Assembly: GCA_003486675.1 (NCBI GenBank)
Contig: DNGG01000504.1
Coordinates: 1,770 to 8,447, forward strand
DNA length: 6,678 nucleotides
DNA from: Cyanobacteria bacterium UBA11372
GTDB lineage: Bacteria > Cyanobacteriota > Cyanobacteriia > Cyanobacteriales > Aerosakkonemataceae
Direction of reading: 5' to 3'
In this document: in pieces, positions 1-4,815 of the stretch
How the letters are laid out: the number at the start of each line of letters is the position of its first letter
Numbering within the stretch: the first letter of the stretch is position 1
Notes under the pieces: model-generated
Told to the model about the DNA's origin: nothing
What the model saw: the letters and a program-made list of their open reading frames with translations, nothing else
Database searches by the model: none
Program-made: the position numbers and the translations under genes

Positions 1-200
1 GTCATCATTTTTTCGGCGGCGTCGTCGGGGATTTCGATGTCGAATTCTTCTTCTAGCGCCATTACCAGTTCTACCGTATCGAGGGAATCTGCCCCCAGAT
101 CGTTGGCAAAGTTGGCTCCGGGTACGACGTCAGCGGCATCAACACCCAATTGCTCGGCTACAATTTTCTGAACTCGTTCAAATGTATCCTGTTGGCTCAT
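1..200 (-). CDS. acpP: Acyl carrier protein AcpP, 5' part, cut by the window edge
   Basis: This is the acyl carrier protein of fatty acid synthesis, a small acidic cytoplasmic protein that carries growing acyl chains on a phosphopantetheine arm. Read from the ATG at 200-198, 66 codons are visible, starting MSQQDTFERVQKIVAEQLGV. The attachment motif GADSLDTVEL is present, with the modified serine at residue 39, followed by the typical acidic helix (EEEFDIEIPDD). Family members are about 75-85 residues, so only the last helix and stop lie outside. An AAGAGG ribosome binding site (plus-strand 208-213) sits 7 nt before the ATG and supports this start. The gene is divergent from the HdrB-like gene across a 354-bp gap. 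In cyanobacteria fabF often follows acpP; that would lie off the left edge and is not seen. Its acyl-ACP products are also the donors for LpxD, encoded further right. Identification is near certain. Confidence 0.97.
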   Translation of the reverse strand, partial: MSQQDTFERVQKIVAEQLGVDAADVVPGANFANDLGADSLDTVELVMALEEEFDIEIPDDAAEKMM

Positions 201-469
201 GACAATTCCTCTTAGCAGTTGCTCGAACTTGCTTACCAGGTTATGAAGTTCTAAGCATTTTTTCATCTTATCTGAAGATGCGATCGCTCTTCTCAATCTG
301 TAGTCAGTTTTCTCAGTGACACGGGGATGGGGCACCAGGAGCTTCAAAGAGCAGGTGAGCAGGTGAGCTATTTTTATCCTTTATTGTTATTTCCAGTTAC
401 ACCTCCGGTCTACGCGCGATGATAGAACCAGAGTCAGTCTCTCAATCGCCTTTATGCGATCGCTGACTG
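201..469. other. Divergent intergenic region, acpP side
   Basis: No gene is visible here. It must hold the acpP promoter (minus strand), but no convincing -35/-10 pair stands out. Seen directly: a small 6-bp hairpin in the acpP leader (catctt 264-269 with aagatg 275-280), HIP1 octamers at 280-287 and 456-463, and a short tandem repeat of the 8-mer gcaggtga (2.25 copies, 351-368). The function of these pieces is unknown. Confidence 0.6.
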
Positions 470-526
470 GGGGCGGATTTAAAACAATTGTCGATTATTG
501 CCTTGATGGCTGGTCAAATCCGCCCC
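470..526. repeat. Inverted repeat element, 11-bp perfect arms (copy 1)
   Basis: The arms ggggcggattt (470-480) and aaatccgcccc (516-526) are perfect reverse complements around a 35-nt centre. The right arm is followed by TACA. A related element lies at 4432-4489; in the reverse-complement orientation its arms (ggggcgggttt / aaacccgcccc), its 36-nt centre and its flanking TACA all align with this copy. It ends 28 bp before the ATG of the HdrB-like gene, so it would fall in that gene's promoter or leader. Confidence 0.8.
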
Positions 527-554
527 TACACCACTAACTACAGATACTTGACAA

Positions 555-1451
555 ATGACTCTTAGATATGCTTATTTTCCCGGTTGTGTAGCACAAGGCG
601 CTTGCCGGGAACTCTACCAATCCACCGCCGTCCTCACCCAAGCACTGGGAATTGAATTAATCGAACTGAAAAAAGCCTCCTGTTGCGGTTCTGGCACGTT
701 TAAAGAAGAATCCCAGCTGTTAGAAGATACCGTCAATGCCCGCAATATTGCCTTAGCGGAAGAACTCAACTTGCCCTTACTAACTCATTGCAGCACCTGT
801 CAGGGCGTCATCGGGCATGTAGACGAACGCCTCAAGGAAGCTCAGCAGAATGACCCTGCCTACCTAAGTCAGATTAACAACTTATTGCAGAAAGAAAGTT
901 GTTCCCCCTATCGCGGTAGCAGCGAAGTTAAACATCTGTTGTGGGCTTTAGTAGGTGATTATGGCTTAGAAGCACTGCAAGAAAGAGTCACCCGTAAATT
1001 AAGCAATCTCAAGTGCGCGGCATTTTATGGTTGCTACATCCTCCGCGCCCAAAAGTCAATCCCCTTTGACGACCCCTACCAACCAGAATCGATGGAAAAT
1101 GTTTTCCGGGCAGTAGGAGCAACTCCAATTTATTATCGGGGGCGCACACAATGCTGTGGTTGGCCTCTTTCAAGTTATGCCACCAATCAATCCTTTAAAA
1201 TGGCAGGAATGCATATTCAAGAAGCAATTGATGCGGGGGCAGATTGTATGGTGACTCCTTGCCCTTTGTGTCACTTGAATTTGGATTCTCGTCAACCAGA
1301 AGTGGAAAAGGTAATTGAGCGTAAGTTGGGTTTACCTGTGCTGCATTTACCTCAATTAGTCGCTTTAGCATTGGGAATTGAACCGAAGAAACTCGGTTTG
1401 GAGAAACATATTGTTTCCACTCGTCCCGTGCTAGAAAAGTTGGGAATTTAG
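555..1451 (+). CDS. HdrB-like protein with two cysteine-rich CCG domains (heterodisulfide reductase subunit B family)
   Basis: This 298-residue soluble protein belongs to the HdrB / CCG-domain family, whose members bind unusual iron-sulfur clusters and take part in thiol-disulfide or quinone-linked electron transfer. Two complete CCG motifs are visible: Cys11, Cys43-Cys44-Gly, Cys79-x2-Cys82, and Cys160, Cys200-Cys201-Gly, Cys236-x2-Cys239. Spacings (31 and 34 residues; 39 and 34) fit the family pattern. Extra cysteines at 17, 154 and 231 lie close to the motifs. The length matches full HdrB. The start MTLRYAYFPGC puts the first cysteine where the family has it, though no clear Shine-Dalgarno is seen. 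Cyanobacteria lack coenzyme M/B methanogenesis, so the archaeal reaction name is not a literal function. A role as an SdhE-type membrane anchor or electron-transfer subunit of a succinate dehydrogenase-like enzyme is an inference only. No HdrA or HdrC partner is nearby. The family call is firm; the physiological role is unknown. Confidence 0.9.
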   Translation: MTLRYAYFPGCVAQGACRELYQSTAVLTQALGIELIELKKASCCGSGTFKEESQLLEDTVNARNIALAEELNLPLLTHCSTCQGVIGHVDERLKEAQQNDPAYLSQINNLLQKESCSPYRGSSEVKHLLWALVGDYGLEALQERVTRKLSNLKCAAFYGCYILRAQKSIPFDDPYQPESMENVFRAVGATPIYYRGRTQCCGWPLSSYATNQSFKMAGMHIQEAIDAGADCMVTPCPLCHLNLDSRQPEVEKVIERKLGLPVLHLPQLVALALGIEPKKLGLEKHIVSTRPVLEKLGI

Positions 1452-1465
1452 CTAGAAGATTAGGC

Positions 1466-1497
1466 GGTGCGTTACGCTCAACGCTAACGCACCCTAC
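1466..1497. repeat. GTAGGGTGC-type extragenic palindrome
   Basis: Arms ggtgcgtta (1466-1474) and taacgcacc (1485-1493) are perfect reverse complements around a 10-nt loop. The outer end GCACCCTAC (1489-1497) is the reverse complement of GTAGGGTGC, which also occurs at 1568-1576 and 6654-6662. It begins 14 bp after the HdrB-like stop codon and may help end transcription, but no T-tract follows. Confidence 0.7.
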
Positions 1498-1502
1498 AAA
1501 CT

Positions 1503-1552
1503 CTCCACCCTTAAGGGTGGAGCTATACAAACAAAGCCTGCCGGCGCAGGCT
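1503..1552. repeat. Double hairpin: 20-bp perfect palindrome plus 7-bp stem-loop
   Basis: A perfect palindrome, ctccaccctt (1503-1512) with aagggtggag (1513-1522), is followed 12 bp later by a hairpin with arms agcctgc (1535-1541) and gcaggct (1546-1552) and loop cggc. Pairs of GC-rich hairpins with this layout recur between genes in cyanobacteria. The unit could act as a transcription terminator or mRNA end structure for the HdrB-like gene; there is no U-tract, so a role as a plain intrinsic terminator is doubtful. The stretch 1553-1600 after it holds only a GTAGGGTGC fragment (1568-1576) facing gcacc (1596-1600). Confidence 0.7.
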
Positions 1553-1600
1553 ATAAAATCAAATTACGTAGGGTGCTATCTTCGAGCAGAGTACGGCACC

Positions 1601-1635
1601 TAAAATCTAAAATCTAAAATCTAAAATCTAAAATC
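1601..1635 (+). repeat. Heptamer tandem array (TAAAATC)5
   Basis: There are five exact copies of taaaatc, ending 3 bp before the ATG of the Uma2 gene. This is a short tandemly repeated repetitive (STRR) sequence of the 7-bp kind known from filamentous cyanobacteria. It fills the place where a ribosome binding site would be, and no Shine-Dalgarno motif is left there. Confidence 0.92.
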
Positions 1636-1638
1636 CCT

Positions 1639-2331
1639 ATGACTGCTGTTTTACCGCCAACCGAATCGGAAATATTCTATCCAAGTGCTGATGGAGAACC
1701 TGTGGCAGAAACTTACGACCATCTCTATGCTTTGTTGACTACTCTGGAAGTCCTCAAACAATATGTGAAATACCGTCGAGCAACTGTACTTGGCAACCAA
1801 TATCTTTACTATTCGCAAGGATTTCCTAGATTGAGAACTGCGCCTGACGTGATGGTGATTTTTGATGTAGAACCGGGAGGAAGAGATAATTACAAAATCT
1901 GGGAAGAAGGTCAAGTGCCGTCGGTGATTTTTGAGATGACTTCCAAAGGCACTGAAGATCAAGATAAAAGCTTCAAAAAAACGCTGTATGAAAGTTTAGG
2001 CGTTAAAGAGTATTGGTTGTTTGACCCGAAAGGCGAGTGGATTCCCGAACAATTAAAAGGATATCGCCTGCGGGGAGAGACTTACGAGCCGATTACCGAT
2101 AGTCGCAGCGAACCGTTGCAGTTGCGTTTGACTATTGAGGGTAAATTGATAGGTTTTTACCGGGAGGATACCGGAGAGAAATTGTTAGTTCCTGATGAGT
2201 TGGCGGAGGCGCTGGCTCAGAAAATTGAGGAACTTCAGCAAGAAATTGAGGCACGACAGCAGGTGGAGGAACGAGCGGAAAAATTGGCGGCTAAACTGCG
2301 AGAATTGGGGGTAGATCCGGATAGTTTGTAG
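1639..2331 (+). CDS. Uma2 family putative endonuclease (DUF820, PD-(D/E)XK fold)
   Basis: This 230-residue protein belongs to the Uma2 / DUF820 family, which is greatly expanded in cyanobacteria and has a restriction-nuclease-like fold. The family core is visible: RTAPDVMVIFDV with Asp70, PSVIFEMTSKGT with Glu99 and Lys103, then the conserved run YESLGVKEYWLFDP (117-130). These acidic residues and lysine are the expected metal-binding and catalytic set. The C-terminus (about 187-222) is rich in Glu, Gln and Arg and should form a coiled coil, a common tail in these proteins. The start follows a heptamer array with no ribosome binding site; a later in-frame Met (72) would remove the N-terminal part of the domain and its first acidic residue, so 1639 is kept. 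Substrate and role are unknown; many copies in a genome are thought to be mobile or accessory. Family call firm, nuclease activity inferred. Confidence 0.9.
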   Translation: MTAVLPPTESEIFYPSADGEPVAETYDHLYALLTTLEVLKQYVKYRRATVLGNQYLYYSQGFPRLRTAPDVMVIFDVEPGGRDNYKIWEEGQVPSVIFEMTSKGTEDQDKSFKKTLYESLGVKEYWLFDPKGEWIPEQLKGYRLRGETYEPITDSRSEPLQLRLTIEGKLIGFYREDTGEKLLVPDELAEALAQKIEELQQEIEARQQVEERAEKLAAKLRELGVDPDSL

Positions 2332-2368
2332 GAGACTTCGCTATTCATCCAATTTTTCAGTCAGCCGA

Positions 2369-2397
2369 TTACCCCGGTTGCTTTAAAATCCTATAAT
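2369..2397 (+). promoter_or_regulatory. Candidate lpxD promoter with perfect -10 box
   Basis: TATAAT at 2392-2397 is a perfect -10 box. Exactly 17 bp upstream lies TTACCC (2369-2374), a weak -35 matching three of six consensus bases. Transcription would begin near 2404. The -10 box covers the first in-frame ATG of the lpxD frame (2396-2398), which argues against that ATG as the start codon. The only other gap sequence after the Uma2 stop is 2332-2368, in which nothing was recognised. Confidence 0.5.
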
Positions 2398-2461
2398 GCC
2401 GACTTCTGGGTTAGATAATTGCATGAACAACTACCAAGCACCAATCAGCCGCAATTTGTCA

Positions 2462-3511
2462 ATGAAATTTAACGAATTGGTACAAAAACTCGACGACGCT
2501 GTTAGCAATAGTCTGGCATCTAATCCAGAATGCAATCCAGAGATTGGGGGAATCGCGCCGATAAATGAGGCACCTGCTGGCACTCTCAGTTATATCGAAG
2601 GGGGAAAATTTGCCTCTTGGGTGGGGAAAACAACGGCGAGTGCGTTGATTTTACCCGTGGATGAAGCTTTACAGGCACAAGCTACCGAACGGGGTATTGC
2701 TTGGATTGCTGCTAGAGATCCGAGATTGTTATTTGCTCGGGCGATCGCTCTCTTCTACCAACCCTACCACCCCAGTCCCGAAATTCACCCCACGGCAGTA
2801 ATTCACCCAGAAGCGCAAGTAGGTAACAATGTTTACATCGGCGCTCATGCGGTCATCCAAGCAGGCGCAAAGATTGGCAACGAAGTCTGCATTCATCCGA
2901 ATGTGGTGATTTATCCAGAAGTGGAGATAGGCGATCGCACGATCTTACACGCCAACTGTACCATCCACGAACGCACCCGCATCGGCGCAGATTGCGTCAT
3001 TCACAGCGGTGCGGTTATCGGCGCAGAAGGGTTCGGTTTTGTCCCCACTCGTCAAGGTTGGTTCAAAATGGAGCAATCTGGCTGTACGGTTTTAGAAGAT
3101 GGGGTAGAAGTCGGTTGCAACAGCACTATCGACCGTCCCGCAGTGGGAGAAACACGGATTGGTCGCCAGACAAAGTTGGATAATTTAGTACATATCGGAC
3201 ACGGTTGTCAGATTGGGTCAAATTGTGCATTTGCGGCGCAAGTTGGTTTAGCGGGTGGGGTGAAAGTCGGAAATAGAGTACTGATGGCGGGACAGGCGGG
3301 AGTTGCGAATCAGGCAGAAGTGGGAGATGGAGCGATCGCAACAGCCAGAGCTGGTATACATAGCGACATCGAAGCGGGAGCGATCGTTGGTGGTTACCCA
3401 GCCGTTCCCCAAAAGCTATTTCTTAAGATCTGTGCCACCTACAGCCGCATCCCAGAAATGTATCAAGCTATTAAACAAATCCAGCGCAGATTGGATAGTG
3501 GTAATCGGTAA
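2462..3511 (+). CDS. lpxD: UDP-3-O-acylglucosamine N-acyltransferase LpxD
   Basis: LpxD adds the second 3-hydroxyacyl chain, from acyl-ACP, to UDP-3-O-acylglucosamine in lipid A synthesis; it acts in the cytoplasm as a trimer. The product is 349 residues from MKFNELVQKL. An N-terminal uridine-binding domain (about 1-105, with GTLSYIEGGKFA and LFARAIALFYQP) is followed by a left-handed beta helix of hexapeptide repeats (about 107-305, starting IHPTAVIHPEAQVG). The IGAEGFGFVP segment and LDNLVHIGHG are present; the second His of HIGH (residue 247) matches the catalytic histidine of E. coli LpxD (His239). A C-terminal helix follows. The frame is open from an ATG at 2396, but that overlaps a TATAAT box and adds 22 unconserved residues; an ATG at 2423 is also possible. 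None has a clear Shine-Dalgarno, so the start is by family alignment. The last codons and the TAA lie in a heptamer array. Confidence 0.95.
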   Translation: MKFNELVQKLDDAVSNSLASNPECNPEIGGIAPINEAPAGTLSYIEGGKFASWVGKTTASALILPVDEALQAQATERGIAWIAARDPRLLFARAIALFYQPYHPSPEIHPTAVIHPEAQVGNNVYIGAHAVIQAGAKIGNEVCIHPNVVIYPEVEIGDRTILHANCTIHERTRIGADCVIHSGAVIGAEGFGFVPTRQGWFKMEQSGCTVLEDGVEVGCNSTIDRPAVGETRIGRQTKLDNLVHIGHGCQIGSNCAFAAQVGLAGGVKVGNRVLMAGQAGVANQAEVGDGAIATARAGIHSDIEAGAIVGGYPAVPQKLFLKICATYSRIPEMYQAIKQIQRRLDSGNR

Positions 3512-3534
3512 TTGGTAATTGGTAATCGGTAATA
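3500..3534 (+). repeat. Heptamer array GGTAATY, five copies, overlapping the lpxD stop
   Basis: Five units are seen: ggtaatc, ggtaatt, ggtaatt, ggtaatc, ggtaata. The first two units encode the end of LpxD (Gly-Asn-Arg) and its TAA stop (3509-3511). The array is nearly the reverse complement of the attagc-type array at 3578-3605, with one mismatch per unit. Confidence 0.92.
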
Positions 3535-3577
3535 GGCTGTTGTTAGGCACGGAGGGTGAGACCCGGTGTCTTTGCCT

Positions 3578-3611
3578 CATTAGCAATTAGCCATTAGCCA
3601 TTAGCCATTAC
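3578..3611 (+). repeat. Heptamer array (C/A)ATTAGC, four copies plus a partial one
   Basis: Units cattagc, aattagc, cattagc, cattagc cover 3578-3605, followed by a degenerate partial unit. Together with the GGTAATY array upstream (43-bp spacer, 3535-3577) it can fold into an imperfect stem with about six pairs per seven bases. The spacer itself holds aggca (3545-3549) facing tgcct (3573-3577). The same two-array layout recurs at 5683-5770. Confidence 0.88.
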
Positions 3612-3646
3612 CTATTCGGGAAAGTGTACCTTTCTTTGTAGGGTTT

Positions 3647-3758
3647 ACCTCACTAACACGATTTCTGAGATACGGCAATATAAAGTCAAAGGCAGAAATG
3701 CCTTACCTGCTAAACAAAAAGATTTAAAACTTCAAATTCTGTCAATCGTTAGTGAGGT
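3647..3758 (+). promoter_or_regulatory. hspA leader: 11-bp inverted repeat whose right arm contains the ribosome binding site
   Basis: Arms acctcactaac (3647-3657) and gttagtgaggt (3748-3758) are perfect reverse complements 90 nt apart. The right arm contains the GAGGT Shine-Dalgarno (3754-3758), 9 nt before the hspA ATG. Between the arms is a 6-bp hairpin with a GAAA tetraloop (aaggca 3689-3694, tgcctt 3699-3704). If transcription starts left of 3647, the mRNA could fold so that the ribosome site is hidden. However, a TATAAA at 3679-3684 could be a -10 box with a start near 3691; the left arm would then be a DNA site around -39. No CIRCE element is present. The repeat is certain; its role is inferred. 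Confidence 0.6.
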
Positions 3759-3759
3759 T
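3728..3759 (+). promoter_or_regulatory. Candidate RNA thermometer hairpin over the hspA ribosome binding site
   Basis: aacttca (3728-3734) can pair with tgaggtt (3753-3759): seven pairs including one G-U, covering GAGG. A further CU/AG pair set (3739-3740 with 3751-3752) sits beyond an asymmetric AAUU bulge. Synechocystis hsp17 is known to use a short leader hairpin with an asymmetric internal loop as a thermosensor; this structure resembles it in design. It needs the same bases as the long-range 11-bp pairing, so the two cannot form together. Confidence 0.5.
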
Positions 3760-3767
3760 CTTGAAAT

Positions 3768-4259
3768 ATGGCACTCATTCGTTGGCAACCATTCCATGAA
3801 ATGGAATCTCTCCGCCGTCAAATGGATCAATTGTTTGATGAATTTGCAGGAATGAGCCGCGAAACCAGCTCAACAGCTTGGGCGCCTGCAATCGAACTAA
3901 AAGACGAAAACGACCATCTCGTTTTGCGGGCAGAAATCCCCGGTGTAGAAGCGAAAGATCTGGATATTCAAGTAGCGCGGGAAGCTGTCTCGATTAGTGG
4001 CGAACACCGTTACGAAAAGAAAACGGAAGAAAAGGGTTTCTATCGCTCTGAATTCCGCTATGGCAATTTCCAACGCACAATTCCTCTACCAGTTCCAGTA
4101 GAAAACGACAAAGTCCAAGCTGAGTTTAAGAACGGTATCTTGACGCTAACTTTGCCTAAAGCAGAAGAAGTACGGCGTAAGGTATTCAAAGTCAATCTCG
4201 GCGATAGCCAAGGGGCAATTCCGGCGTCAGAGTCCGGGAATGGAACAACTCAAGGCTAA
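3768..4259 (+). CDS. hspA: Small heat shock protein, Hsp20 / HspA class A
   Basis: This 163-residue protein is an ATP-independent chaperone of the alpha-crystallin family. Such proteins form large oligomers in the cytoplasm and at thylakoids and hold unfolding proteins during heat or oxidative stress. The N-terminal arm starts MALIRWQPFHEMESLRRQMD, close to other cyanobacterial HspA proteins. The alpha-crystallin domain runs from about 37 to 131, with LRAEIPGVEAKDLDIQV, AVSISGEHR, SEFRYGNFQRTIPLP and the signature FKNGILTLTLPK (120-131). The C-terminal extension has VNL at 142-144, a possible version of the I-x-I oligomer contact, then a polar tail. A GAGGT ribosome site 9 nt upstream fixes the start. 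The gene appears to be transcribed alone, with its own leader and a strong terminator at 4321-4356. Regulation by leader RNA structure is likely. Identification is firm. Confidence 0.96.
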   Translation: MALIRWQPFHEMESLRRQMDQLFDEFAGMSRETSSTAWAPAIELKDENDHLVLRAEIPGVEAKDLDIQVAREAVSISGEHRYEKKTEEKGFYRSEFRYGNFQRTIPLPVPVENDKVQAEFKNGILTLTLPKAEEVRRKVFKVNLGDSQGAIPASESGNGTTQG

Positions 4260-4320
4260 TTACAAAGATTCGCCAATTAATCGAGCGAATTAGCCTCATA
4301 ACTTAACAGCTTAGATTCAG

Positions 4321-4356
4321 ATCCTCGGCTTCTTCTAGAAGTCGAGGATTTAGTTT
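4321..4356 (+). terminator. Intrinsic terminator of hspA
   Basis: atcctcggcttct (4321-4333) pairs with agaagtcgaggat (4337-4349): 13 pairs with one G-U and a 3-nt loop. A T-rich run (tttagttt) follows. It lies 61 bp after the hspA stop codon and is the clearest terminator in the window. Confidence 0.85.
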
Positions 4357-4382
4357 ATCAATGACGCTTGAAAGTAGAAATT

Positions 4383-4524
4383 ATACCAATTTCCCGTTGA
4401 TAAGGCTACACATTAATATGTGCCGATTGTAGGGGCGGGTTTTACCAACCAGGTCAGCCAAAAACAAACAATTTAAATAAACCCGCCCCGAACCAAATGT
4501 TTCGCTTTCATGGGAAAAAGGTAT
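4383..4524. repeat. Nested inverted repeat element (copy 2 of the 11-bp-arm family inside outer arms)
   Basis: The inner arms ggggcgggttt (4432-4442) and aaacccgcccc (4479-4489) are perfect reverse complements around 36 nt. In reverse complement this matches the element at 470-526 in arms, centre and flanking TACA. Outer arms ataccaatttccc (4383-4395) and gggaaaaaggtat (4512-4524) match at 11 of 13 positions. A 5-bp hairpin, cacat (4409-4413) with atgtg (4418-4422), sits between left arms. The nesting looks like a small non-coding mobile repeat or one repeat inserted in another; no coding sequence is present. Confidence 0.65.
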
Positions 4525-4541
4525 TAACTCAAGTTGCTATT

Positions 4542-4662
4542 CTCAGATCTTGCATCGCGATCAATAAGCCTGAAAAAACCGGGTTTCTTGATGAAAAATC
4601 TAGGTTTTCAAGTTTAACTATTGGCAAGAAACTAAGGTGTTATCCCTGGTGCAAGATCTGAG
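4542..4662. repeat. Possible MITE: 121 bp with 13-bp perfect terminal inverted repeats
   Basis: ctcagatcttgca (4542-4554) and tgcaagatctgag (4650-4662) are perfect reverse complements bounding 95 bp without a gene. The interior includes aaaaaaccgggtttctt (from about 4573), a motif that recurs between genes in cyanobacteria. No exact target-site duplication is seen next to the ends, so mobility is only inferred. Confidence 0.6.
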
Positions 4663-4687
4663 TAGTGACAAAATCGATCCCCCCAAA

Positions 4688-4705
4688 CCCCCAATGCCTT
4701 GGGGG
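4688..4705. repeat. CCCCCAA/TTGGGGG hairpin
   Basis: cccccaa (4688-4694) pairs with ttggggg (4699-4705) around loop tgcc. It is followed by a 10-bp near-perfect direct repeat (agagagattt 4711-4720, agagagattc 4721-4730). No T-tract follows, so it is probably a dispersed repeat rather than a terminator. Confidence 0.65.
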
Positions 4706-4756
4706 GCTTAAGAGAGATTTAGAGAGATTCCCCGCTTGATTAAGGAATTTAGTTAT

Positions 4757-4788
4757 TAGGTTGGGTTTCGTTACCTCAACCCAACCTA
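4757..4788. repeat. TAGGTTGGGTT palindrome upstream of livH
   Basis: taggttgggtt (4757-4767) and aacccaaccta (4778-4788) are perfect reverse complements around a 10-nt loop. TACAAT (4787-4792) overlaps the right arm and could be a -10 box for livH, but no matching -35 is seen. It lies 27 bp before the livH ATG. Confidence 0.75.
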
Positions 4789-4815
4789 CAATAATGGCAG
4801 TGAGGGATTGATTAG

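Noticed and set aside
1195..1530. Minus-strand open frame of 111 codons overlapping the end of the HdrB-like gene
   Set aside because: It lies opposite a well-conserved gene and begins inside palindromic repeats; the product has no recognisable family features.
2396..2461. N-terminal extension of LpxD from the first ATG
   Set aside because: The ATG lies in a TATAAT box and the 22 extra residues do not resemble the family; the conserved start is at 2462.
2992..3518. Short open frames in other frames within lpxD
   Set aside because: They are shadows of the hexapeptide-repeat coding sequence, with compositions unlike real proteins.
3500..3611. CRISPR array
   Set aside because: The repeats are 7 bp and contiguous, with no spacers and no cas genes; they are STRR-type tandem repeats.
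3601..3767. CIRCE / HrcA operator upstream of hspA
   Set aside because: No TTAGCACTC-N9-GAGTGCTAA is present; the inverted repeat there has a different sequence and a 90-nt spacing.
4688..4705. Intrinsic terminator between hspA and livH
   Set aside because: The stem is good but no T-tract follows, and a better terminator already ends hspA at 4321-4356.
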